A stretch of DNA of 64,000 nucleotides from Apium graveolens (lineage: Eukaryota; Streptophyta; Magnoliopsida; Apiales; Apiaceae). A program made the position numbers and the translations under genes. The stretch spans positions 60,371,227-60,435,226 of the forward strand of contig NC_133657.1 of the NCBI RefSeq assembly GCF_009905375.1, given 5' to 3'. This document shows positions 1-9,865 of the stretch, in pieces; the first letter of the stretch is position 1; each line of letters starts with the position of its first letter. Below the pieces are notes generated by a model that saw nothing but the letters and a program-made list of their open reading frames with translations, was not told the DNA's origin and made no database searches.

Positions 1-1
1 T

Positions 2-139
2 GTGTTTCCACATGGAGCGGTGGAAATTTTTGAGAATGATTCGGACCAAGCATTCAAGGTTAACGGTCAGCGGTTGAAGCACTACTATGGGGACATGGCA
101 AACCGAGAGGTGGTTAGTGCCATTTTGTTGACTACTTGA
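2..139 (+). CDS. Integrase C-terminal tail of Athila pol (partial)
   Basis: Frame 2 is open from the window edge to a TGA at 137-139. The peptide contains VFPHGAVEIF followed by FKVNGQRLKHYYG. This is the conserved tail of plant Ty3/gypsy integrases (typical ending NGQRLKxY), which lies after the DDE catalytic core. Only 45 residues are inside the window, so nothing can be said about the catalytic residues. Confidence 0.75.
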   Translation: MFPHGAVEIFENDSDQAFKVNGQRLKHYYGDMANREVVSAILLTT

Positions 140-587
140 GAAAGGTACGGAACGTCAAGCTAATGACGAAAAAGAAGCGCTGCGTGGGAGGTAACCCATG
201 AATTGTTGTTACAGGAACCCTTAGAAGTTAATAACCTATCCAAAAACACAAAAAAATCAGAAAACAGGGGCTGAAAAAAAAATTCCAGAGACCCTCTGCG
301 CGCCCACGCAGCTATGCTGAGCGGCCGCGCAGGGGTCGAGTTCCAGAAAATTTTTTACAGTTCAGAAAAAAAAAAAACAAACAAAAACACAAAAACAGTT
401 TTAGCCCATAAACCCACGAATTGTTCCCACTACCCCATCATTTTATCCCTTAATTCCCAAACCCTAATCTAATCCACACCCTATATATACATACACCTAT
501 CCTACAAATCTCCCACAAAACTTCCTACACTTAAACCCTCTCACAAACATCAAAAATCAGTTCTTACACACTTTTATTCACGAATCA
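140..587 (+). other. pol to env-like spacer of Athila
   Basis: No coding potential is seen. It contains A-rich tracts and one copy of a GC-rich motif (296-335) that occurs twice more, in tandem, inside the LTR. The sequence just before the env-like ORF (about 400-587) is C/T/A-rich, with 'ctatatatacatac' at 481-494 that could serve as a TATA box for a separate env-like transcript. That role is inference. Confidence 0.4.
296..335 (+). repeat. GC-rich palindromic motif, copy 1 (outside LTR)
   Basis: About 40 bp of the form ctgcgcgcccacgcag, then a short spacer, then gcggccgcgcag. It is nearly the same as the tandem pair at 3151-3230. It contains a short inverted repeat (ctgcgc/gcgcag, here with one mismatch) and a NotI-type palindrome, in an otherwise AT-rich element. 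Confidence 0.7.
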
Positions 588-1760
588 ATGGCACCCAAGA
601 GAGCACGCACTATTGACAGCAGCAGCACAGTTCCTACTGCTGATTCATCGAGGGGTACTGCTGCAAGGCCTCGGTTAACTGACAGAGCTGCGGAGGAGGA
701 GTACACTAGGCTGTTGGGGAAGCCGATTCTGAAGGAGAGGGGGTTTTTACCATCGGGGAGGGATGGTGAGTTGTTGCCCATGATTGCAGAGAAGGGGTGG
801 ATAGCTTTTTGTGAATCACCCGAAGCAGTACCGATGAGCGTTGTTCGCGAGTTCTACGCGAATGCGAAGGCTGAAAAGAATGGGTTTTCTGTGGTCCGTG
901 GGCTGACGGTTGATTATCATCCTGCGGCGATTCGCCGTGTGATTGGACAGCGAGAGAGGAAGCCCGAGGAGGAGAACTGGAATGAAAAGACTGCTGAGGA
1001 TTTTGACTTGGATTTGATTTGTGCGACTCTCTGTCGACCGGGCACAGTTTGGACCCGCAGTCCAGACAATAATGAGTATCGTCACTTTCCGGCGATCGCC
1101 ATGAACAGGTATGCCCGTGCATGGAATGCATTTATATGTGCTAATATTTTGCCTTCTTCACATGCACACGAGGTCACAGTTGAGAGAGCATAGTTGTTGT
1201 GGGGAATTCTGCATGATGAGTACTATGTGGACCTTGGTGAGTTTATCTACCAAGGAATTCTGAAGTTTTTGAGGGGAGCAAAGCATATGAACATCCCTTA
1301 TGCATCCACGGTTACAAAGCTATGCCGAGCAGTGGGAGTGAACTGGCCGGCTCATGAGCAGTTGCAGTTGCCAGCAGCTCCGATTGATTCTGGCACTCTG
1401 AATGGGATGCAGGAGTGGACTGGTGGTGAGCCTGAGGAGCATGGGCTGGGTTATCGTCTTCCAGGAGGGCGTCCAGCACGAGGTGCTACTATGGCTAGGT
1501 CAGGGCGTGGTGAGGCTGGTTCTTCGAGAGCTCAGGAGGGTGCTGGGATGGGTGATGCCCAGTATAGGAGGCTTTCACGGCGGATGGATGCCATGTATGA
1601 GACGCAGAGCAGGTTTGCTCAGGAGCTCACCCTTGCGTTAGGGACTGCTTTTAGAGGCCTTGGAGCTGATATCCAGTGGCCAGTTTTTGGTGAGGACTCT
1701 GCATACCCGCCGCCTGATACTCCACCCACTAAGGGTGATGATGATGATGACTCCGAGTAG
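588..1760 (+). pseudogene. Athila env-like ORF broken by an in-frame amber codon
   Basis: One reading frame starts with ATG at 588 and runs to TAG at 1758-1760, interrupted only by TAG at 1191-1193. The first 201 codons start MAPKRAR, hold a globular part with ANILP near residue 185, and end just before the stop. The second part continues at once with LLWGILHDEYYVDLGEFIYQ and IPYAS. It ends in a basic, low-complexity stretch and an acidic tail (DDDDDSE). This is the 'putative plant transposon protein' domain usual in the third ORF of Athila elements; its function is unknown and no convincing signal peptide or membrane segment is seen. The amber codon interrupts a Leu-rich block, so TTG to TAG is likely. 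Readthrough is possible but nothing supports it. Confidence 0.75.
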
Positions 1761-2892
1761 GTATACCCTGTGTTCCTTTCTACTACTTTCACTGAGGACA
1801 GTGAAGATTTTTAGTTTGGGGGTGGTAGTTAAGGAATATTGTGTGTGTGTCATTTAGTTGCATATTCATGATAGTTTAGTCCATATAGTTGCATAATTTA
1901 TGTCATATAGTTTTTTTTTATGAATGTCATGTAGCTCATGCATTTACCATGATCCCTTTTGCAATGAGTTATCGACTGAATTGTGATATTGATGCGAGTG
2001 TAGTGATAGCATTAAAGTGATATTAAGTTGTGTAGGTTGATATGCATGCTAGAAATAATTGTAAGTCCACTAAGTCTTAAAGAATGCGTAAGGGCTAGAT
2101 TGTTGTTATGATTTGGTTGTTTTCAAGGTCAATCTACTTATTATGCTTAGAATTTGATTATAGGTTCTTAGTGATAAAGACATGAAAAAAGAAAAAAATT
2201 TGGAGAAAAAAATATGGAAGTTGTTGCTAGTTGTGGCTAGGCGTCAAATGGCTAGTAGACGGCTCGCATATGTTGCGAGTAGTCTAGGGTTGAGCAAGAT
2301 GGAGCGAAATGCACTTGCTCAGAAGTTAAAAAAAAAAAAAAAAAAAAAATTGCATAATTGATCAAGAGTGGGCTCTTTGGTATTCGAGTTATTAAGTTCT
2401 TAGGGGACTTTGTGCCTAGTGACCTAAGGCTTTTAGAGTCTGGGATCCCCTAACCTAACGCTCGTTACATGGATACCATTGTATAAGTCTTTTGTGGACC
2501 TCACTCATTGCACGGTCAAATAAGCATTTGAGTTGTAAATAAAAAGCACGATTCCGTAATAAGCTCCAGAGTTCTTGTAGTGTTGTATATCACTTTGTGC
2601 CTAGAATTTTTTATTCTTTGTATAATCGTAGGATTGCCTTGAGGATAGTCTAGTCATAGTAATTGGTCTAGTTCCGAAGCATATCTGTTAAGCATTTGCA
2701 CACACCACGTTTCTGGCTGTATATCCGTTTGCATGAGTTTATTGATCTTTAGTTGTCTAACTGCATTCGTTGAGATGTGACAATTTGGTTGGTTAATTGT
2801 AGTAAGGGAGATCGTTGCATTTTTATATAGATTGCATTCATGCATATTTTTATTTGTTTTTGAGTCTGCGACGCTTGAGGACAAGCATCGAT
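1761..2892 (+). other. Non-coding region between env-like ORF and 3' LTR
   Basis: No supported gene. Noted here are a second polypurine-like motif, agtttgggggtgg at 1813-1825, just after the env-like stop codon, and a poly(A) run of about 20 at 2328-2349. Long untranslated regions of this kind are usual in Athila elements. Confidence 0.5.
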
Positions 2893-2907
2893 TTAAGTTT
2901 GGGGGTG
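2893..2907 (+). promoter_or_regulatory. Polypurine tract of Athila
   Basis: The sequence ttaagtttgggggtg lies directly before the TG that opens the 3' LTR. It is the expected primer site for plus-strand DNA synthesis. Its core is duplicated at 1813-1825. Confidence 0.75.
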
Positions 2908-4370
2908 TGATAAGTGGCATTTTATACCACTTAGAACGTCTTAAAATGGCTTAAATTGGTGTCTTGAAATCAAGTATTTTGTGTATTTGATGCGTTTTTC
3001 TAGTGTTTATGCATTTCAGGGTATTAGTTGCATTTCGGGGGAGGAATCATCAAGAATGATCCTTGGCATGTGTTCACCATTGCGAGAGGAAAGGAATGGG
3101 CAGATTACGGCGAAGAAACGGAGCAAACCTGGATTTTTTCCAGTAGAGGCCTGCGCGCCCGCGCAGCAATGCTGAGCGGCCGCGCAGCAACCTGCGCGCC
3201 CGCGCAGCTATGCTGAGCGGCCGCGCAGGGTCGGGGAAAAAGATAAATTATTTTAGACTTCTACTTCTGTTTGGCTTCCAACTTCTATGTAATCTGAGTT
3301 TTATGGGACTATTATATAGGTAGATTTGAGACGTTTTCACAGAGAGTATTAAGGGGATTATGTTTTAGATTGTGTTTTACGCAAGAAGCGAAGGAGATAA
3401 GGAAGAAGACCGATTTAGCACACCGCAACGAAGAGGGAGCATATATTCTTGTGATTCTTGTTTCATTGTAACGTTGGATGCTAGTTTTCTTGCTTTGACT
3501 TATTTACTCTTGTGACGTACTCTGTTTTAATATAATTAGTTTAGTTATTATTTTCTTGTGTTTGTTTATCATGATTTCATATGAACCCATGATGGCGATA
3601 AGTTCTATTATGGGCTAATCGTGATCATGGGGTTGCAACGGATTTATTATGGAATTCTTTAGTTAATTGTTTAATACTTTAGTGTGTGATGATTGCATGA
3701 TATCTAGTATTGGTTGTGCGTATTCGTCTTATGTGCGTCGCGAACATATAAGATAGGGTGTTAATCTCTTGTGAAGCGACGGTGGATCTTGAGATTTAGA
3801 ACTTGCCATGCTAGCATAGGTTCATGTACGTTGTGCATGATTAGTAGGTAACTCTAACAGTTTTATTTGCCCTATGTAATCAAAAAGAATAACTTGTGCT
3901 TAAATCATTGTGTTGTCAATTTCTGTAGACATATAGGAACTCAACATAATTGATGACTATTCAACTTCTATCTTAATTGTGGATGCTTGATAGAATGGTA
4001 TTAGTACAATGAAAGTTGGCTTTTATCAGTTTCGTGTTATTCGATTAATATCATCACTGTCATATGCTAAAGGTAATAACAATGGCTATAGAAGGAAGTA
4101 ATAATGAAGTTGTGATCTCATGAGTGTTTTATTATTGATAAATTGAAGTGTTAGTTAAGTGGTTAATTAAGTAGTTAATTATAGTTAATATTTAATCAAC
4201 AATTTTAAGTGTTATTATCTTAACATTGAGAAGTAATCATACATTGGTGAGTGAGTTTAATTAGACAATAATTTAGTCTGACTCTCTGAGGGAACGAACT
4301 AGAAAGTATTCTATATTACTTGCGAACGCGTATACTTGCGTGAATATTAGCGCGTGTTTTCGCCCTAACA
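2908..4370 (+). repeat. 3' LTR of Athila element (1463 bp)
   Basis: Starts TGATAAGTGGCA directly after the polypurine tract and ends cgccctaaca. A TATA-like attatatagg at 3312-3321 marks a possible U3/R border. The tandem GC-rich motif at 3151-3230 lies in U3. The partner 5' LTR is outside the window, so the right end is set by the CA terminus and by the change to unrelated sequence after it. Confidence 0.7.
3151..3230 (+). repeat. Tandem pair of a 40 bp GC-rich palindromic motif in the LTR
   Basis: Two consecutive units each contain ctgcgcgcccgcgcagc, then tgctgagcggccgcgcag. Each has a perfect 6 bp inverted repeat (CTGCGC / GCGCAG, 4 base loop) and the palindrome GCGGCCGC. The GC content and CpG density contrast strongly with the AT-rich LTR. 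A third copy sits at 296-335. Confidence 0.8.
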
Positions 4371-5559
4371 CTAATCACTGTCAAGACTGATTCTCAATCA
4401 TACTTAGAACATCTTTTATCCTGGGCCCTAATTGCCCTGAACAATTTCGACCTTTACTGGTTCGATTCATACTTTCTCGTGGTTTAACACGTGCCCCACT
4501 TGGCATCATTATAATTACGTCATATTCCTTTTATCAACATTTTTATTCTTGAGAAATTTGAATATTACCTATCTCCATGCAAAACCTCTAAGGTTATCTT
4601 TCAATAGTTCCTCCTGTATTCCCTAGATACAGGGCATATCGAAATACCATTTACTATTACTAGAACCATTGTCTATATACTTCTGAAAAATTTCTCCACT
4701 GATTCTTAAAGGTTGTTGTTACCTTAACCCTTTCCCAATCATACTGTCAAAACTCATACTGTCCCTATTAAGGGTGACATGCCAACCTTTATGCAGTCCC
4801 CTAGGATTCATTTTAAGTTACCAATGTTCTATCCTTAATTCCACCTTTAAAAGGTACCTGCATCCTTCCATGGATAATCAAGTCATATATCCTTGATAGA
4901 TTATCTTATTCATCATTCCCACCTCGATAGTCTATACCTAACTTCATAATAGCATCCTTATTCAAATTGAGGTCAATCCATATGGCCTCCAAAAGATAAC
5001 AATGGTCATCCGCTTTTCTTTCCTGATTTGGTAATGATAACATGGATGTTCTGGAAGATATTGGTCATGTTCAACGTGAACTTCTTCTTAATAATTCCTT
5101 ATTTACTTTTGTTGTTTATCTCAACAGTCACCTCAATGTTGGGATATCTTTCATACCTGGCGTCTCCCTTTCTGGGTATCAAGCCACCGGTCTTACACTT
5201 CACATTCTTGAGGGTCACTTCCTTCATCCAATTTTTCCTAATTTCTTACTTCCTTGTCTCCTCAGTCTATCCGCGTCTCATTATTTATCCTTCGAACTAT
5301 TTCAAGGTTTCCTCGAATCCTCCCAACTTAAAGGGGGTACAATATATGTATCTCTTATGCCTTCAACCATCAATTTTAACTCATGGTGGATCATCATCAT
5401 CCTGACGATTATATACTTTTCTATTTCTATTGCTATGAGTCTTTAGGGTTTCCTCATACCCAACTCCCTTATCATTTCTCAAACTCTATTGCCTTTATAT
5501 TCCTTTCCACTTCAGTTTCTTTTTATTTTCCTTTCTCTTATCATTATTTCACGAACCAA
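4371..5559 (-). pseudogene. Heavily decayed internal region of the Tekay-like element
   Basis: On the - strand this should cover the end of gag and the start of the protease region. Every frame is broken by many stops. Short open patches (for example VTLKNVKCKTGGLIPRK) can be read, but no motif identifies a domain. The + strand frames at 5028-5446 are hydrophobic shadows of this AT-rich sequence and are not genes. Confidence 0.35.
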
Positions 5560-5990
5560 TCACAACATAAGCATTGATTTCAAACATCCCGTCATTCCGG
5601 ATTCGTGTCCTCAGAACGAATCTTGATAACTTTTATAACTTAGATTCCTAATTTATCATACTCGTCTGCCTTTGTTCTGACTCTAAAACTTTTACACTAT
5701 CTCCATAACCTTGGGAATTACTTTCCCGAAAACAATTGACTGAACTTAAATCAGTTTATTCTAACCTCTGGCTCCGTGCCTTTCTTGGTCTTTCACCAGA
5801 AGGTGGCCTCTCTTTTAGGAGGGTATGTGACAAAAACAGTCTTTTGTGGTTCGTCAATCATTTAGAATCTAAAATGATTCCTATATTTCCTTTAGCCAGG
5901 CTCTTGCCTCGACTGGGTCAGCTTGTTCCTTGGAACTCTGAGAGCTTAGCGACTTAGAGGTCCTGAAAGAATTTCACACCACATTGTTTC
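5560..5990 (-). pseudogene. gag core remnant of the Tekay-like chromovirus
   Basis: Reading down the - strand gives, with stops, DPVEARAWLKEI, ESF, then PQKTVFVTY, KREATFWW and a FSQLFSGK/FPR block, followed by EQRQTSMI. This matches the usual plant chromovirus gag order (DPxxAxxWLxxxExxF, QKTxFAxYxLxGxAxxWW, FxxxFxxKYFPR). At least two stops fall inside DPVEARAW...ESF and frames shift afterwards. The protein would form the virus-like particle; this copy cannot be functional. Confidence 0.65.
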
Positions 5991-6674
5991 CTCAAGGTGG
6001 TGGTTGGGAATAAAATATAAGTTCTGTTTAGACAGGTTCATGAATTTCCGTATAGGAGTACCGTCTCGGGTCTCCTTATCTCGCTCGACTTTCTGTTTCC
6101 TTAGTATGAAATGTTTCTTCCTACTCCCCATAATTGGGGTCATCTTTTAATTTAAAATCTTCATTTTCCACTTTATTATATTCCGGATTCTTTATATCTT
6201 AATTGCAACCTCCCTGATTATCACATTCAAGGTTTGCCCCTAATCTTATTCCTTGTGGGGGCATATTACTTGGAAAATTTTGAGAATCTCCGGATATTTG
6301 TCTTACTTACTTTGCTTAAGTCTTCCCCTCGTTTAGTCCTTGCACGATTACAAATTATGAATTCTCAAGTTCGATAAACTTCATGACACTCTCTTAAGTG
6401 TTAATAGAGCAATTAACAATGTGATTTTATCACAAACAAACTGATCTGAACTGAAATTAACGAATATATACATAACCATTTGTTCGAGGGTACAACAACT
6501 GAATATATTAAAGAGGATTACATCATATGAACTTATCGCTCCTATCCCAAAAGTACTACCATAGATAGTCATCTCGTCATTAAAACTAATCATTCATAAC
6601 TTAGGCTAATCCTCCAAAAGCGGTGCTACATGAAACCCTTGTTTGATTGCTCTGGCTCTGCACACTACCATGGA

Positions 6675-7448
6675 TTAAGAGATGTGAGCACGCACGACGT
6701 CCCTAACCTGCTCCATCACAGAGGTGATGAGGTCTAAGATAGTCGCAAGTAGAGCTGGATCAACCTGACCCTCAAGATGGCCTCTAGCTGTAACACGGGT
6801 GGTAGCCTCAATCCTTTCCATGCTATACGCTAATCCTGCCGGAAGTATCCCACCCTCAATCCTTGGTGCAGTAAGTCGATCCAACAGATCACTCCTAACA
6901 TTCCGGGCCTCTGACAGGCCACCCAAAGTCATATGATAATCAGCGATAAGAGAAGCCTGAGTGGTAGCATCTAGCAGTCCATGGGGTGCAGGTGGTGCAG
7001 ACCCAGGAGATCCAAATGGATAACCAAGCACGGTCTCAGGTGACAATGGTGCAGGGGATAAAGGTGGCATTTCCTCAGTATGTGTTGGGCTCTGTACAGG
7101 GGAGGGAACAGGAATTGGTGGAACCTCATGGATGTCTACAGGAGCCTCTGGAAGAGGGTCTGATACTGGTATAATTGGGGTCGTAGAAGGCCCCACTCCT
7201 TCTGCCCTTATTAACTTTTGTGCCCTTGGTAACTCTTCATCCTCTAGTGCCACCCTCGCGGCCATTCTTGCTCTGGTAGTCGCCCTGACTACGGTCATCT
7301 GTTCCTCAGCGGTCCTCTCTTCATTCTCATCAGGATCCTCCATGAGATCCTCCTCAGCCACAATCCTTTCCGGAATAACATCCTCAACCGCAACATTCTC
7401 TATCTGAACCTCATCCGGTCCCTCATTAGGGTACTCTATCGGATTCAC
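6675..7448 (-). pseudogene. Acidic, proline-rich N-terminal gag-like ORF of the Tekay element
   Basis: A 257-codon open frame lies between the PBS (7696-7707) and the gag core (5560-5990). The first half is acidic (EDVIPERIVAEEDLMEDPDE). A proline-rich middle (PPIPVPSPVQSPTHTEEMPP) follows, and the end is probably helical. The frame remains open upstream of 7448 without an ATG until a TAG, and the first in-frame ATG is internal, so the original start is probably lost. It is likely the N-terminal extension of gag; an unrelated accessory ORF is possible. Confidence 0.5.
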
Positions 7449-7695
7449 AATTTGATCTCCAACTTGTAATAAAACATCCTCATGCTGATGCTCCTGAACC
7501 TCAAGGTTCGGTGCCCCGCTGCCCTATACGAGAACGAACTATGTTACTATCACGATATTTATAAGGGTTCCCGTAAGGGTTTTAACTGTCAGTACTACGT
7601 TAGGTAGCCCGACTATGAACTTGGCAAGAGTTCTTATTTATCTTAGTGTACTTATTATCTTAACGTCACTTCATCTCTGAGGTTTATAACGCTTA

Positions 7696-7707
7696 GCTCT
7701 GATACCA
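7696..7707 (-). promoter_or_regulatory. Primer binding site, initiator Met tRNA
   Basis: On the - strand TGGTATCAGAGC starts four bases after the LTR end (TTACA then GAAG). This 12-mer is the standard plant iMet PBS used to prime minus-strand synthesis. Confidence 0.9.
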
Positions 7708-8668
7708 CTTCTGTAACACCCCCAAATCCGGGGTCGGGGATCCGGGTTGTCACGAGTTCCACTTCCCTTAACAACACCCAATCTTAGTAAACAATAAACT
7801 ACTCTTTACTGTGACCCCACAATATACACACACACACCACAAGTTATAGTCTCAGAGATGAATACTCAAAAAAATAACACAAGTCGTTTTATTCCACAAT
7901 TATATGTCATTACACCTTAAAAGGTTTTCTGGATAATTTACATTTCTTTGCCATTATTACAATTCATAATATACATAAGTCTGGTACATTATTAGTTGAA
8001 AACTTAGCCTATTGGTAATTTCTACCTCAGCTACAGCGGCCTCAACGCTTCCAGAAAGCTGCGGAACGTTTCCTATCCGCTTGCGAATTGGGAGCTTGGT
8101 CATGTTCATCTTATCTATCTGATGTTGTGTGATGAAAGAAGAAAGCAAGGGTGAGCAGCAAGCCCACCAAAATAATATGTATAATGATTAACAATATATG
8201 AGCCTACTCATAATACTCATGAAAGTCTTGGTCAAAAGAAATGAACCAAGTTTGATATCTTAATGCGATGAAATCGCAAAATATTCAGTATATATACATA
8301 TATACTTTTCAAAATATTGGAAGTCCTTTTCCATGCATAATACACACAGAGTTCCAGTGTATAACTGTATAAAAATATCGTTGCAAGGTGATCTCATATA
8401 TCTAACCTTGTCTCAACGTTTTTCTGAAAATCTTTGTCATTCATAAGACAATTATTAATTAGATATAAGTTTAAAAGATGAAGTTACCAAATACTTCACT
8501 ACACTTGTATCATTTATAAAGCTACTTGAACTACCATTGTTCAAAGTATAATGAGCTTTCAACAGTTCATCACATAGATGAGATTACAAGACAAGATTTG
8601 AATAGATTAAATCTTTAAAATATTATTAAAGGAAATGAAGTTATGACATACTTCATTAAGTTCTGATA

Positions 8669-8688
8669 TATATATATATATATATATC
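8669..8688. repeat. (TA)n microsatellite
   Basis: A run of TA dinucleotides of about 20 bp inside the Tekay-like LTR. Confidence 0.85.
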
Positions 8689-8902
8689 CACATATACATC
8701 TTCCTTTATACATTTCCTGAAAACCTCTGTCATGTAAAGTATGAATAGAATTGCAATATCCAATAAATTTGGAAAGGAAAGAATTTTGGCATAAACCAGA
8801 TATCTTGTTGATCAGGCAAAGATACCCATAAGTAACCTTTTCTACTAGTAGATGGACGAATTCCCCACTGGTCATCACCGTGGTCTCAATAGGACCTTAT
8901 GC

Positions 8903-8990
8903 TGGACTGCCACTCAGCCACTTATGCATTTGATGGACTCCCACTGAGCCACTTACACTATCATGGACGCCCACTGAGCCCATGTTGCTT
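8903..8990. repeat. Three-copy ~30 bp tandem repeat in the Tekay LTR
   Basis: The unit tggactcccactgagccact recurs at about 8903, 8934 and 8963 with substitutions (gccactcagcc, cccactgagcc, gcccactgagcc). Confidence 0.75.
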
Positions 8991-9496
8991 ATGCCGACTC
9001 AATAGATGGACTTACTTCCCGAGTGTTGGGTAAGTAATCAATTCATTTACCAAAACTGCAACCTTGTTGCGAATATAAAATACACCACAGAGCCGGATCC
9101 CTCAGGTTTTGAGCGAGTATTTAAATCCCCTTAAAAAGGAAGATCTTAAATATAAAAATGAGTTTTGGGATCCGCTTTAACTTTTAAAAATCATTTTGAA
9201 GACTCGAAAACACTTTAAAGAGTGTTTGGAGTAAAGCTGATTTAATGAAGTAAATTAGTCCCCGGAATATTTAGAAAATGACTGAATATTATTATTTAAA
9301 TAATATTCCCATAAAGAATAATCTTTATAAAAATAATTGAAGTAGAAGTATTAAAACTTATACTTGAAACGAGTATTAAATACCCAAAGATATACTTATA
9401 TGAAAGTACTATCTTTATTTGAATAATCGAAAATAAGTTTGATTATTGACACCTTATTCTTTAATAAAATAAAGAATATATCTCAGCAAATAATCG

Positions 9497-9766
9497 GAGT
9501 CATAGATCCTCAAATGAATATTCAAATAATATTCATTAAATAATATAAACTGAGTCATAAGCCCTCGAATGAATATTCAAATAATATTCAATAAATAATA
9601 TAAAAGAGTCATAAGCCCTCGAATGAATATTCAAATAATATTCAGATAATAAAATAAAAGGAGTCATAAGTCCTCGAATGAATATTCAAAATAATATTCA
9701 TTTAATATAAAGGAGTCATACGCCTTCGAATAATATTCGAAATAATATTCAATAATAAAATAAAGT
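9497..9766. repeat. Five-copy ~54 bp tandem repeat in the Tekay LTR
   Basis: Units start with gagtcat at 9497, 9552, 9606, 9661 and 9713. Each has (g/a)ccctcgaatgaatattcaaa and ataatattca. Each unit contains the inverted repeat gaatatt...aatattc, so each could form a small hairpin. The last unit is most diverged. Confidence 0.85.
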
Positions 9767-9816
9767 TAAAGTTATCGAATAAACCTTATTCGATTAATAG
9801 TTTTGAAAACTATGAC

Positions 9817-9865
9817 CATATATATATATATATAAGTATATATATATATCTATATCCATATATAC
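9817..9865. repeat. TA-rich microsatellite
   Basis: Interrupted TA repeats (tatatatatatatataag, then further TA runs and tatatccatatatac) inside the Tekay-like LTR. Confidence 0.75.

Larger units (their letters stand above)
1..4370 (+). mobile_element. 3' half of an Athila-type Ty3/gypsy LTR retrotransposon
   Basis: The element enters from the left edge. It shows, in order, the C-terminal tail of integrase, a spacer, an env-like ORF, a long non-coding stretch, a polypurine tract and a 3' LTR. This order, with an extra ORF between pol and the 3' LTR, is characteristic of Athila elements. The LTR ends in ...AACA at 4370, and decayed antisense gag sequence of another element follows, so Athila probably inserted into that element. 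The 5' half lies outside the window, so the target duplication cannot be confirmed; the five bases after the LTR are CTAAT. Confidence 0.85.

Noticed and set aside
5028..5446. Two overlapping + strand ORFs of 125 and 134 codons
   Set aside because: They are hydrophobic, overlap each other in different frames and lie antisense to decayed Tekay gag sequence; no domain or promoter supports them.
7696..7707. tRNA gene
   Set aside because: Only the 12 bases complementary to a tRNA 3' end are present, at an LTR border, so it is a primer binding site.
9497..9766. CRISPR-like array
   Set aside because: The repeat is a simple tandem array without unique spacers, in plant LTR DNA.
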